Shown here one piece after another: positions 23,001 to 31,465 of a stretch of DNA of 64,000 bases (positions are counted from its first letter, which is position 1; every line of letters begins with the position of its first letter). The stretch spans positions 96,355 to 160,354 of the forward strand of contig JAKOVW010000090.1 in the NCBI GenBank assembly GCA_029781865.1, in the 5' to 3' direction. The notes under the pieces were generated by a model. The model was not told the origin of the DNA, made no database searches, and saw only the letters and a list, made by a program, of their open reading frames with translations. A program made the translations under genes and the position numbers. The stretch comes from Bacteroidota bacterium (GTDB lineage Bacteria; Bacteroidota; Bacteroidia; Chitinophagales; Saprospiraceae).

Positions 23001-24315
23001 CGTAATGAATGTTTTTGATAAATCAAATAATTCAGCATCTTGTATATCGGAAGTAACTGTCATTGATAATTTAGGTCCAAAAGTAACCTGTAATAATCTA
23101 ACAGTAAAACTTAACAATGGAGGACAAGCCAATGTCAATGTAAATGAAATACAATCCTCCCTAGACAATTGCGGCGTGTCTCAAATCGAGTATAAGAAGA
23201 AATTTGATTGTACGGATTTAGGTGTGAATAACGTTTTAGTTACGGTAAGTGATGCATCCGGAAATAGTTCAACTTGTAACTCAATAGTAACCGTGTCTGA
23301 TAAAATCTTACCGGATGCCAAATGCAAAAATTCCAACAAATATGTATATTTGAAGAATGGATATGCAACGCTATCTGTCGATGATATAGATCAGAATTCT
23401 AAAGATAATTGTTCTATTGTGTCCAGAACATTGTCTCAATCTAATTTTAATTGCAGCGATATTGGCCCTCACTCCATATTTTTGACTGTAACGGATCAAT
23501 CGGGAAATTCTTCAAATTGTGCCACAAATGTTGTTGTTATTGGACCAATGCCAGTTTGTTATTTGAACGTTGTACCTGAAAACAATATAAATACAGGAGG
23601 AATTCCCACCAATATTTATTTGGGTTACGGTCCGCAAAAAGATACCATCAAATGTGTTGCAAACGGAGGTACTGGATTTACATATTCCTGGAGCCCCGTT
23701 TCGAATTTAAGTTGTTCTACATGTTCGCAACCGGTGTTTTCTCCTGCAACTGCCGGCAACTATACCTATACAGTTACTGTTACCAATGCAAGCGGATGTT
23801 CTTCAACCTGTAGTGTCAGCTTCTGTGTGAAAGACATTAAAGTGCCCGGTAGCAATGGAAGCTATGTGTATGTATGTCATTCCGGTGTTAGTTCATTAAT
23901 CTTGCCCCTTGCACAGGTTCCCTTGCATGTTCCTGGTCATGCATTGGACAAGCTTGGTAAATGCACCGACCTTTGTCCTTCTACACCAAGTACTTTAAGC
24001 AATACAGGAGTTTATTCAATGAATAACCAGGATACGAATAATTTTAGTAATGAATTAGCCGGATATGCAAATTCGGAATTTAAAATTTATCCAAATCCAA
24101 GTTTTGACCAGTTCATTGTTTCAAATCAAAATTATAAAATACAGAATTTGAAAATAGAGGTTGTGGATTTGTTCGGCAGGATAATTGAAACCAAAGAGTG
24201 GAATGATAATTTGGCTGAGCATAGTTTTGGTTTGCATTATAGATCAGGTGTTTATCTGGTGAAAATCCAGAGTGGAGAAATGAGTACTGTTTATCGAGTT
24301 GTAAAGCAAGAATAA
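17029..24315 (+). CDS. Giant secreted adhesin-like protein: repetitive N-terminal half, ten MopE-like repeats, HYR-like domains, T9SS domain
   Basis: 2428 aa; signal peptide; DADGDGYGD...CNDANxxVHPGAxEFCNDYDDDCDGLIDD repeats; C-terminal FKIYPNPSFDQFIV...GVYLVKIQSGEMSTVYRVVKQE. Confidence 0.92.
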   Translation: MEKPTRSLISFIFILSIPYLILAQNAGDYRSKVASGNWSSAGSWEVFDGTNWVGAATAPNSANGIITIRSPHVITLNSTVTADQIVVESGGSLYINNPGVLNLNDDTGEDLVCSGFIWHTNGTINGPGTIRINSGGTIQLSNGTAQTMVIATTLTNFGTVYWSNNTTGGSSTSTLTLTNGKIINNAAFTVNSTSGPISEKINGGDIVNNGTITYSSSSSVPNFTMNVNKITNNLNASIIANANGALIIQAAVGDTHEGTFTSNSSNGLKFTGAAIQTYTSNCTFNGSGFIEFNQGTHTFNANYNAGSTRITGATTVYNYSSLNFNNLYLSGGTFGGPCVKNMNGGMGWDGGMVSGGDLIIPATKSLAIGGGAYVTWTLACNLTNNGSIGLANANPGCCGTSTLAMSGQTITNNGSFVISYSGYASGTTQKISGGTFINNGILKTTSHINNVELNLSSFVNNQTGLVFAEGNGRLTLNITSGSVNDGDFQSNSTTGMLFTGPAAMTYDINSDFTGSGKFEFQSGTHTLNGAYHGSSTILSGAAINFNMPNVNFNYIALTAGTFSGIGSRTCNNIDWTGGTIAGAPLSQASGSQLNMIVPTSGTTYNLNTTFTCNGNITWTNNPGGSQSSTLNLASGNLINNGTMNINMGVNNTNTISNGQLTNNGIFNRNANGTFNFQSSATLTNTGTLNFFAGSSVLGTQNLGGIINLTSGVFNCNTVNFNGTVLNMTGSALINSSINFNFTGNTLQSFNGDGTSTIERMGMNASGGLIINANQLTVNSTLTYTNGIIYATYGNLVLNGSLVGNGSSTAYVVTNGSAGFLRNLNSIATFTFPVGTTSGFSPIDVQILSTAGQGLHAVRVFDNVYSSYSPSGNGSPAGPSITSAQVNRSWVVWKWNGGTINAKLNLKWLTNEESPDFNRNLCRIAKYDANTNNWTLESQTSGGSGPLFSVASSAQTSFTTSNIYCVIGQFTTATQTIAPQCAGNSISINYKAIGSFTSGNAFTAQLSDANGDFTSAVNIGSLNSTTDGIISCIIPSNTPAGTGYRIRVVSSMPVSKGSDNGSNITIFQSITYYADDDHDGYGDPIHFLVSCSGPPNGYVNNNLDCDDTNVNVHPNATEICNLIDDDCDGLIDDADPGIVGRSTWNADADGDGYGDANNSVLACVQPNGYVSNGNDCNDANASVHPGAGEFCNDYDDDCDGLIDDNDPEITGQPTWYVDADGDGYGDASNSVLACVQPNGYVSNGDDCNDANAAVHPGAGEFCNDYDDDCDGLIDDNDPEITGQPTWYADTDGDGFGDPSNSVLACVQPNGYVSNGNDCNDANATVHPGAGEFCNDYDDDCDGLIDDNDPEITGQPTWYADADGDGFGDVNNSVLACVQPNGYVSNSDDCNDANASVHPGVGEFCNDYDDDCDGLIDDNDPEIKGQPTWYVDADGDGYGDANNSVLACLQPSDYVSNGDDCNDSNSAIHPGAGEFCNGYDDNCDGLIDDNDPEITGQPTWYADVDGDGFGDVNNLVLACVQPYGYVSNGDDCNDSNNAIHPGAGEFCNDYDDDCDGLIDDNDPEITGQPTWYADTDGDGFGDPNNPVLACVQPNGYVSNGDDCNDSNASIHPGAGEFCNDYDDDCDGLIDDNDPEITGQLTWYADTDGDGYGDANNAVLACLQPNGYVSNGDDCNDANAAIHPGAGEFCNDFDDDCDGLIDDNDPEITGQPTWYADTDGDGYGDANNSVLACVQPNGYVSNGDDCNDADAAIHPGAEEICGNNVDENCDNLIDENCCVAPQIINCPSNITIDAVTNACAKLVTYSSASANGTGPITITYSQASGTKFPVGITTVLVTAENNCGIDNCSFNVEVVDNQKPVISCKNITLNLDQNGVAVVNPDLVVLSVYDNCGILSKVTSPAVLDCDHLGSNQVTLIVTDIHNNSSTCIANVNVIDNIKPFAKCKDLTVSLSMSGTVLVQGFELDGGSSDNCEIASYPNSTYILNCNNLGKNNLVMNVFDKSNNSASCISEVTVIDNLGPKVTCNNLTVKLNNGGQANVNVNEIQSSLDNCGVSQIEYKKKFDCTDLGVNNVLVTVSDASGNSSTCNSIVTVSDKILPDAKCKNSNKYVYLKNGYATLSVDDIDQNSKDNCSIVSRTLSQSNFNCSDIGPHSIFLTVTDQSGNSSNCATNVVVIGPMPVCYLNVVPENNINTGGIPTNIYLGYGPQKDTIKCVANGGTGFTYSWSPVSNLSCSTCSQPVFSPATAGNYTYTVTVTNASGCSSTCSVSFCVKDIKVPGSNGSYVYVCHSGVSSLILPLAQVPLHVPGHALDKLGKCTDLCPSTPSTLSNTGVYSMNNQDTNNFSNELAGYANSEFKIYPNPSFDQFIVSNQNYKIQNLKIEVVDLFGRIIETKEWNDNLAEHSFGLHYRSGVYLVKIQSGEMSTVYRVVKQE
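20239..22330 (+). repeat. Ten tandem MopE-like repeats, 213-bp (71-aa) period
   Basis: Equivalent GATGG(A/G)GA positions recur at 20464, 20677, 20890, 21103, 21316, 21529, 21742, 21955 and 22168, preceded by one divergent copy. Confidence 0.93.
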
Positions 24316-24395
24316 AAGCAATTGCGATTATATTTTCTCTTTACTAAATAGGCTAAAAGAGATCAACTTATTGTGATTCTAAATTTAAATAAAAA

Positions 24396-24425
24396 GGCTG
24401 CTTATTGGTTAAGCAGCCTTTTTTA
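24396..24425 (+). terminator. Rho-independent terminator
   Basis: GGCTGCTTA-TTGGT-TAAGCAGCC followed by TTTTTT. Confidence 0.88.
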
Positions 24426-24450
24426 TAATTGAATTATATTCTGGATCAAA

Positions 24451-24815
24451 TTAATTCAAATGGAATTCCTTTGATTTATTATTAGAATCTGTAACACGCA
24501 CTTTAAACCTTTTTCCATTTTTAGGTGTACCAAGTCCAACTGTATTAATGGTAACATTCACTTTGTCATTTACTACTTTCGTAGTTATCCGATTGGATTG
24601 AATGGGGACAATTGTAGTGCCATCATAAATAGTAATTTTGGCTGTCCGGGAAGTACGACCCTCAAGTGCATCTTCTGTAATTGGAGTTGCCGGGTTAACA
24701 TCAGGTCTGGAAGAGGCACTCTGAAAATCACTACGCTTTTTGCTCTTTCATTACCACCAGTTGTCACAGTAGATGAAAGATCGATGTCAACTTATGCAAA
24801 CAATGATGAACTCAT
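24451..24815 (-). pseudogene. Degraded small gene, one in-frame stop and one frameshift
   Basis: Minus strand: MSSSLFA*VDIDLSSTVTTGGNE, then in another frame KSKKRSDFQSASSRPDVNPATPITEDALEGRTSRTAKITIYDGTTIVPIQSNRITTKVVNDKVNVTINTVGLGTPKNGKRFKVRVTDSNNKSKEFHLN*. The second frame (24451-24747) has no upstream ATG. Confidence 0.5.
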
Positions 24816-24945
24816 TCCTAAAGTAAAAACCGATTAAATTCCTAAAAGCCTTTTTTTCATGATTCAAATTTATGTGATTAATAATAATTAATACCTTACA
24901 GATATGCAAGAGAACCTTTTGTTATCACATCCGTTTAATAAATAG

Positions 24946-25392
24946 TTAATTGATCTTGGTGCTTTGCCTGGCTAGTAATGTCCAGCTTCCTTCTGATTTT
25001 ACCCAGGTTTGACAGACATGTAGTTTTAAATTGATTGACTTTCCATTGAGGTTCACATCAATCGTAGAATCATACCGAACTATTGAAACATCATTATAGG
25101 TCTTTATCCGCAAACTATCCATGCTTATTTTCTCATAAACCAGATATTTCGATTTGTTATTCTGAATTAGTTCCTCCTTGCTTTCGATCCAGCCATTGGA
25201 ATGTCCGTATGTAAGATTAGGATGAAGTAAAGCATTGAGCTGATCCTGATTTTGATCAATAAGAGCCTTGTTTAATGATTGGGTGAGATGTACAAATGTG
25301 GTAGTATCCTGTGCCTGTATACTCAGAATTCCTACTAAGAGTAAGGATAATAGTGTATTTAAACATTTAAGTCTGTATATGCTCATCTTCAT
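24946..25392 (-). CDS. DUF4440/SnoaL-like (NTF2-fold) protein with signal peptide
   Basis: LTQSLNKALIDQNQDQLNALLHPNLTYGHSNGWIESKEELIQ...TWVKSEGSWTLLARQST. Confidence 0.75.
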   Translation of the reverse strand: MKMSIYRLKCLNTLLSLLLVGILSIQAQDTTTFVHLTQSLNKALIDQNQDQLNALLHPNLTYGHSNGWIESKEELIQNNKSKYLVYEKISMDSLRIKTYNDVSIVRYDSTIDVNLNGKSINLKLHVCQTWVKSEGSWTLLARQSTKIN

Positions 25393-25406
25393 GGAATTTG
25401 AAGTTC

Positions 25407-26432
25407 CTATTTTTTACGATTGTTGTTTTTTTGAATAATATGATTCATTTGAAATTTAATATTGGGAAGGTAAAACTCATCCAATAACCAATTCGTATAC
25501 GTTTCCGGAATGGTAATTTCTTTGAGTTGTTCCGGTTTAATTCCTTTGTCAACTTGCATTTGAGCCGTTTCATTGACTTGATCCAGATACGTAATTAAAG
25601 TTTTAATGTCTTGCATAGATCCGACAGGTCCATGTCCCGGAATTAAGGTGACCGCATCCAGAGTTTGCAACTGCAGCAGGCTGTTTTTCAGACTATCCAG
25701 GTTTCCATCGCCCAGCCATGGATGATTTTGAATAAATAACAAATCTCCTGTAAATAATATTCTCTTTTGGGGTAAATACATGATCAGATCGCTTTTGGTA
25801 TGACCAAGACCGAGTTCGATCAATATGAGGGATTGTTTTTTTCCGTAAATGGTTTGCATACCGCGGACGATCGTATTAGGTAAAACGGTATGTAGAATTT
25901 TATGAGATTCTTTTATTGTTTTGAAATAATCGCTCATCATGGTGAGCTGCTTTCTCTTTAAGGTATCTTTTGCAGGCAAAGCAGCTAACAGGGAATCATA
26001 TTTGGCAATCATTCCAGGTAAATAATTTTTTTCATCAGCTATTTCGCGGGGCTCACTGGTTTCAATCAGTTGTTTGGTAATCAAAGTACTGTATATTTTT
26101 GCAGTGTCAAAGACCTGATTGCCCCGGATGTGATCATTATGAAAATGGCTGTTTACCAGAATTTTAACGGGTGGTAGTCCCATTTCGGAAATGATGCGCT
26201 TTAATTCTTGCGCCGCATAGGGTGATAAAAACGGATCAAATACCAGTGTTTCAGTGCCAAGGTCAATAATGCCTGCATTGCAAATCGCTCTTCCTCCTGC
26301 TTTATGAATGGCTGCATACACGCCATCATCAAGTGTAATGAGATCAAAGTCCTTTGATGTTTTTTGGGCTGTACCGGACAGGCAGAATAAACAAATGAAT
26401 ACTAGTGAAGAAAAAGTAGAAATGAATTTCAT
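25407..26432 (-). CDS. MBL-fold metallo-hydrolase, secreted
   Basis: HFHNDHIRGN, LGLGHTKSDLIMYLPQKRILFTGDLLF and LIPGHGPVG motifs; signal peptide. Confidence 0.9.
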   Translation of the reverse strand: MKFISTFSSLVFICLFCLSGTAQKTSKDFDLITLDDGVYAAIHKAGGRAICNAGIIDLGTETLVFDPFLSPYAAQELKRIISEMGLPPVKILVNSHFHNDHIRGNQVFDTAKIYSTLITKQLIETSEPREIADEKNYLPGMIAKYDSLLAALPAKDTLKRKQLTMMSDYFKTIKESHKILHTVLPNTIVRGMQTIYGKKQSLILIELGLGHTKSDLIMYLPQKRILFTGDLLFIQNHPWLGDGNLDSLKNSLLQLQTLDAVTLIPGHGPVGSMQDIKTLITYLDQVNETAQMQVDKGIKPEQLKEITIPETYTNWLLDEFYLPNIKFQMNHIIQKNNNRKK

Positions 26433-26633
26433 ATAATTGTTGATTGAACATGCGAAATTAGGGAAATTGCCCGAATAAATCAGTCAATTAGCTGGTTCTT
26501 TATTCTTTATCGAGTATTCCTTGTTTCTGATTTACTGCATTGTAATTCTTGGTGTGACATATGGATAAGTTATCAACTCTGTGTCGGGATTATTTCGAAT
26601 GAAACTATACTGTCTTGTTTTGCATTCATTTTC

Positions 26634-26667
26634 AAAAAAAAAGCAGTGAAGCATTGCGCTTCACTGC
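26634..26667 (-). terminator. Rho-independent terminator of the TSP3-repeat gene
   Basis: 10-bp stem GCAGTGAAGC/GCTTCACTGC; nine As on the + strand give a minus-strand U tract; just past the stop at 26693. Confidence 0.85.
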
Positions 26668-26692
26668 CCTCAAAATAAAAGATAATTAAGGT

Positions 26693-29600
26693 TTACTTTA
26701 AAATCAGCAAAGGCTGAATTGCTTTTGTTTCTTCATTTTTAATCATGATTTGGAACAAACCAAAACCAACACTGCTGATGTCATCAGAATGAATTACGAG
26801 TTGTTCGGTCGGCGAATTTATAGCGCGGGTCCAAACTTCTACACCCAGCAAATTATAAATATGAACGGAAATGCGTTGTACGGTATGATTAAATTGAATA
26901 TTAAAATCTCCATGACTTGGATTTGGAATAACTTTAAAATTCAATTCCGTAGATTCAGAAATGGAAAGATCATCATAAACTTCTTCGCTGTTTTCTCCTT
27001 CCGTTGCATAAGAAGAACTTCCATTTGAACTTAGATTAAATCCACCGCTTCTGTTACAATTGGATTCTCCGCAAAGACCAAGATAATCACCATGTGCAAG
27101 ATGTGAAGTCAACTCCGTATAGGAAATGCACAGGTTACCTTTTTTAGAAGGATTACCAGGATCGGTATGACAGATGAATAATTTATTGTTACCACATTTC
27201 CATTTAGGAATAAGGTCAACATACGAAGGTGGATATTTGCAATCCGGTTTTCCATCATGGTTGTTATCAATTTTATCATTTCCACCCGGACAAACATCAT
27301 TGCAATCTGCAACGCCATCGCAGTCACTGTCCTTGTCGGGAACACCACAACCACATTGACCCGGGGATGTCTTTTTAGGATCTTCCGGGCATTTGTCGCA
27401 GGCATTGCCAACGCCGTCACCATCAGAATCTTTCTGATCCGCATTTGCAACTTCAGGACAATTGTCACATCCATTTCCAATGCCGTCTTTATCGGTATCT
27501 TTCTGATCCTTGTTTGATAATTTAGGACAATTGTCGCACACATCACCGATGCCATCTTTGTCTATGTCCTGCTGTTCCGGATTTGCTTTTTCCTTACAGT
27601 TATCACAGGCATCACCAACGCCATCGTGGTCTGTATCCGCCTGATCTTTATTGGATGTTTTGGGACAGTTATCACATACATTTCCGATACCATCCTGATC
27701 AGAATCTTCCTGATTCGGATTTGCTCTTTCCTTGCAATTATCGCAGGCATCGCCAATGCCATCATGGTCTGTATCCAGCTGATCCCGGTTTGCTACTTTC
27801 GGGCAGTTGTCACAAACATTTCCGATGCCATCCTGATCAGAATCTTCCTGATTGGAATTCGCTTTCTCTTTGCAATTATCGCAGGCATCACCAACGCCAT
27901 CATGATCTGTATCAGCTTGATCTTTATTGGCCACTTTAGGACAATTATCACAAACATCACCAACGCCATCACCATCTGAATCTTCTTGTTTTGGATTGAC
28001 TCTTTCTTTGCAATTATCACATGCGTCACCAATGCCGTCGTGATCTGTATCTGTTTGATCCCGGTTTGCCACTTTAGGACAATTGTCGCAAGCATCACCT
28101 ATGCCATCGCCATCCAGATCTTCTTGATTCGGATTTATTTTTTCCCTGCAGTTATCGCAAGCATCTCCGATACCATCATGGTCTGCATCAGTCTGATCCT
28201 TATTGGCCACTTTAGGACAATTATCACAGGCATCGCCAATACCATCCTGATCGGCATCTTCCTGGTTTGGATTTGCCTTCTCTTTGCAATTATCACATGC
28301 ATCAGCGACTCCATCTCCATCGGTATCTTCCTGTTTCGGATTTGCTTTTTCCTTGCAATTGTCGCATGCATCTCCAACTCCATCATGATCGGTATCGGTC
28401 TGATCTTTATTAGCAATCTTCGGACAATTATCGCAGGCATCACCAACACCATCTCCATCTGTATCTTCCTGTTTTGGGTTTACTTTTTCCTTGCAATTAT
28501 CACAAGCATCACCAATACCGTCATGGTCAATATCTGATTGATCCTTATTTGCAATTTTCGGACAGTTGTCACAGGCATCGCCGATGCCATCGCCATCGCT
28601 ATCTTCCTGATTCGGATTTAGTTTTTCTTTGCAATTATCGCAGGCATCACCGATACCATCGTGATCGGTATCCGCCTGATCTTTGTTTTCTGTTTTTGGG
28701 CAATTATCGCAGGCATCTCCGACTCCATCGTGATCCGTATCTGTCTGATCTTTATTTGCAACTTTAGGGCAATTATCACAGACATCGCCTATACCATCAC
28801 CATCTGTATCTTCCTGTTTTGGATTTATTTTTTCTTTGCAATTATCGCATGCATCACCAATACCATCATGATCGGTATCTGCCTGATCTTTATTGGCTAG
28901 TTTCGGACAATTGTCACAAGCATCTCCTCTTCCATCACCATCACTATCTTCCTGATTCGGATTTGCTTTTTCTTTGCAGTTGTCACAGGCATCACCGATG
29001 CCATCGTGGTCGGTATCCAGCTGATCTCTGTTAGCAAGCTTCGGACAGTTATCACAAGCATCGCCAATACCATCGCCATCCGTATCTTCCTGGTTTGGAT
29101 TTGCCTTTTCCCTGCAATTGTCACAGGCATCACCGATACCGTCGTGATCAGTATCTTCCTGATTGGTATTTGCTTTTTCACGGCAATTGTCGCAAGCATC
29201 ACCGATTCCATCATGGTCTGTATCAAACTGATCCTTGTTTGCAATTTTCGGACAATTATCACAAGCATCGCCTATGCCATCGCCATCGGTATCTTCCTGG
29301 TTGGGATTTATTTTCTCTTTGCAATTATCACATGCATCGCCGATGCCATCATGATCCGTATCTGTCTGATCTTTATTGGCAATTTTTGGACAATTATCAC
29401 AGGCATCACCTCTTCCATCCTGGTCGGAATCTTCCTGATTTGGATTTGCTTTTTCCCTGCAATTATCACAGGCATCACCAACGCCATCCAGATCGGAATC
29501 TAACTGATCTTTATTAGGCACTTTCAAACAATTATCACAAGCATCACCGATACCATCCTGATCCGAATCCAATTGATCCTTGTTTGCAATTTTAGGACAG

Positions 29601-31021
29601 TTATCACATACATTACCAAACCCATCTCCATCGGAATCTTCCTGATTCGGATTAAAGCGTTCCCTGCAATTATCGCAGGCATCGCCGATGCCATCGTGAT
29701 CTGTATCGCGCTGATCTTTGTTTTCAGTCCGCGGGCAATTATCACAAACATCACCAATGCCATCTCCGTCTGCGTCTTCCTGATTCGGATTTACTTTTTC
29801 TTTGCAGTTATCACAGAGATCTCCTATGCCATCGTGATCTGTATCTAACTGATCTTTGTTAGCGATTTTCGGACAGTTGTCGCAGGCATCACCTATGCCA
29901 TCTCCATCTGTGTCTTCCTGATTTGGATTTGCACGTTCGCGACAATTGTCGCAAGCATCACCAATTCCATCCTGATCAAGATCGGATTGATTTCTGTTTT
30001 CTATTTTAGGACAATTATCGCAAGCATCTCCGATGCCATCATGATCTATATCTGCCTGATCTTTATTTTCTACTTTCGGGCAATTATCACAGGCATCACC
30101 GATACCATCAAGGTCAGAATCCAGTTGATCTTTATTTTCAATGTTTGGGCAATTATCGCAAGCGTCTCCAATACCGTCGTGATCTGCATCTGCCTGATCT
30201 TTGTTTTCCACTTTCGGGCAATTATCGCAAACATCACCAATACCATCTTTATCTGAATCCAATTGATCCTTGTTCTCATTCTTCGGACAATTATCGCATA
30301 CATCGCCAATACCATCCTGATCTGCATCCGCCTGATCGAGATTTTGTACAGTGATACAGTTGTCACAGGCATCGCCGATGCCATCCTGATCTGAATCTGT
30401 TTGATCTGCATTTGCGACCAATGGACAATTGTCACAGATATCACCGATTCCATCTCCGTCAAAATCTTTATGATCCGGATCTGAATCACAATCGCAAACA
30501 TCACCAATGCCATCATGATCGTCGTCTTTCTGATCCGGGTTTAATTTAAACGGGCAGTTATCGCAAACATCACCAATGCCATCATGATCAATATCTTCCT
30601 GACCCGGGTTTACTTTTTCTTTGCAATTATCACAAGCATCACCGATGCCATCATTATCTGCATCGGCTTGATCTTTGTTTTCCGTACGAGGACAATTGTC
30701 ACAGACATCTCCAACGCCGTCGTGATCTGTGTCGAGTTGATCTCTATTTGCGATGGTGATACAATTGTCGCATGCATCACCAATTCCATCGTGATCAGCA
30801 TCTTCCTGACCTGGGTTAAATGTTCTGGGACAGTTATCCTTTTCATCTGGAATTCCGTCACCATCTGAATCTTCTACTGTTGCAGCGGATGCTTCGTGTC
30901 CACTGATTGTTGTGTTATTTTTTGGATTAATTTCTCCGTAGCTATTGGGTGGAGAAAAATGGAAGAAGAGGAAGAGAAAGACCATATAGGTCAAGCCCTT
31001 GAGTTTGTTCTGTAGTTTCAT
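26693..31021 (-). CDS. Giant thrombospondin type 3 repeat protein with T9SS C-terminal domain
   Basis: About 50 units of DNCPKxANKDQxDTDHDGIGDAC; signal peptide; C-terminal FKVIPNPSHGDFNIQF... Confidence 0.93.
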   Translation of the reverse strand: MKLQNKLKGLTYMVFLFLFFHFSPPNSYGEINPKNNTTISGHEASAATVEDSDGDGIPDEKDNCPRTFNPGQEDADHDGIGDACDNCITIANRDQLDTDHDGVGDVCDNCPRTENKDQADADNDGIGDACDNCKEKVNPGQEDIDHDGIGDVCDNCPFKLNPDQKDDDHDGIGDVCDCDSDPDHKDFDGDGIGDICDNCPLVANADQTDSDQDGIGDACDNCITVQNLDQADADQDGIGDVCDNCPKNENKDQLDSDKDGIGDVCDNCPKVENKDQADADHDGIGDACDNCPNIENKDQLDSDLDGIGDACDNCPKVENKDQADIDHDGIGDACDNCPKIENRNQSDLDQDGIGDACDNCRERANPNQEDTDGDGIGDACDNCPKIANKDQLDTDHDGIGDLCDNCKEKVNPNQEDADGDGIGDVCDNCPRTENKDQRDTDHDGIGDACDNCRERFNPNQEDSDGDGFGNVCDNCPKIANKDQLDSDQDGIGDACDNCLKVPNKDQLDSDLDGVGDACDNCREKANPNQEDSDQDGRGDACDNCPKIANKDQTDTDHDGIGDACDNCKEKINPNQEDTDGDGIGDACDNCPKIANKDQFDTDHDGIGDACDNCREKANTNQEDTDHDGIGDACDNCREKANPNQEDTDGDGIGDACDNCPKLANRDQLDTDHDGIGDACDNCKEKANPNQEDSDGDGRGDACDNCPKLANKDQADTDHDGIGDACDNCKEKINPKQEDTDGDGIGDVCDNCPKVANKDQTDTDHDGVGDACDNCPKTENKDQADTDHDGIGDACDNCKEKLNPNQEDSDGDGIGDACDNCPKIANKDQSDIDHDGIGDACDNCKEKVNPKQEDTDGDGVGDACDNCPKIANKDQTDTDHDGVGDACDNCKEKANPKQEDTDGDGVADACDNCKEKANPNQEDADQDGIGDACDNCPKVANKDQTDADHDGIGDACDNCREKINPNQEDLDGDGIGDACDNCPKVANRDQTDTDHDGIGDACDNCKERVNPKQEDSDGDGVGDVCDNCPKVANKDQADTDHDGVGDACDNCKEKANSNQEDSDQDGIGNVCDNCPKVANRDQLDTDHDGIGDACDNCKERANPNQEDSDQDGIGNVCDNCPKTSNKDQADTDHDGVGDACDNCKEKANPEQQDIDKDGIGDVCDNCPKLSNKDQKDTDKDGIGNGCDNCPEVANADQKDSDGDGVGNACDKCPEDPKKTSPGQCGCGVPDKDSDCDGVADCNDVCPGGNDKIDNNHDGKPDCKYPPSYVDLIPKWKCGNNKLFICHTDPGNPSKKGNLCISYTELTSHLAHGDYLGLCGESNCNRSGGFNLSSNGSSSYATEGENSEEVYDDLSISESTELNFKVIPNPSHGDFNIQFNHTVQRISVHIYNLLGVEVWTRAINSPTEQLVIHSDDISSVGFGLFQIMIKNEETKAIQPLLILK
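27360..30840 (-). repeat. About 50 tandem TSP3 repeats, 69-bp (23-aa) unit
   Basis: Hand-counted DNC-starting units; P(K/R)-type and (K/R)EK-type units mostly alternate. Confidence 0.9.
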
Positions 31022-31465
31022 TATTTGAGGTATTAATTAGGGAATAAAATAAGTTGTCAAGTTTTTGGGTCAAATGAGCTTTGCGCTGCGGGGGGAAACA
31101 AAGATATGAGATTAATTCCTAATATGTATCTAATTATAATAAAAAATATATATAATAATAAAATAACCAATTATATACATAGTAATAAAATTATTTATAT
31201 TATATTTTCTTTATAAAAAAGATGCTCTGGTTTTAATTATAAGGATCTTTAATGGAGTGTTGATCAGCACCTGATAGATGTATAAAATAAGGTTTACGGT
31301 TTTGTGAATTTGGCGATACCATTCATCTTTTTCACCTGTAATAAATTAAATTTTTGAGTTCTGGTGAAATGGAATGGGTTTATTCTGGTATCTGTTATAG
31401 AATCATGACTCATTTAATACAGCCATATCCATTTAGTTCATTAAATTTGAATAAGACAAGCGCTG

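Noticed and set aside
24727-24745. Programmed frameshift at an A-rich run to rescue the gene at 24451-24815
   Set aside because: The run is five As (GCAAAAAGC), not a canonical A-AAA-AAG slippery heptamer, and an additional in-frame stop exists upstream.
20239-30840. Regularly spaced repeats that could suggest CRISPR arrays
   Set aside because: Repeats are contiguous, in-frame and protein-coding with no unique spacers; no cas genes.
27109-30868. Many overlapping ORFs in alternative frames and on the opposite strand of the TSP3 array
   Set aside because: Shadow frames of a 69-bp codon-repetitive array; compositions such as HHRYHHDRYLPDLY are artefacts of the repeat.
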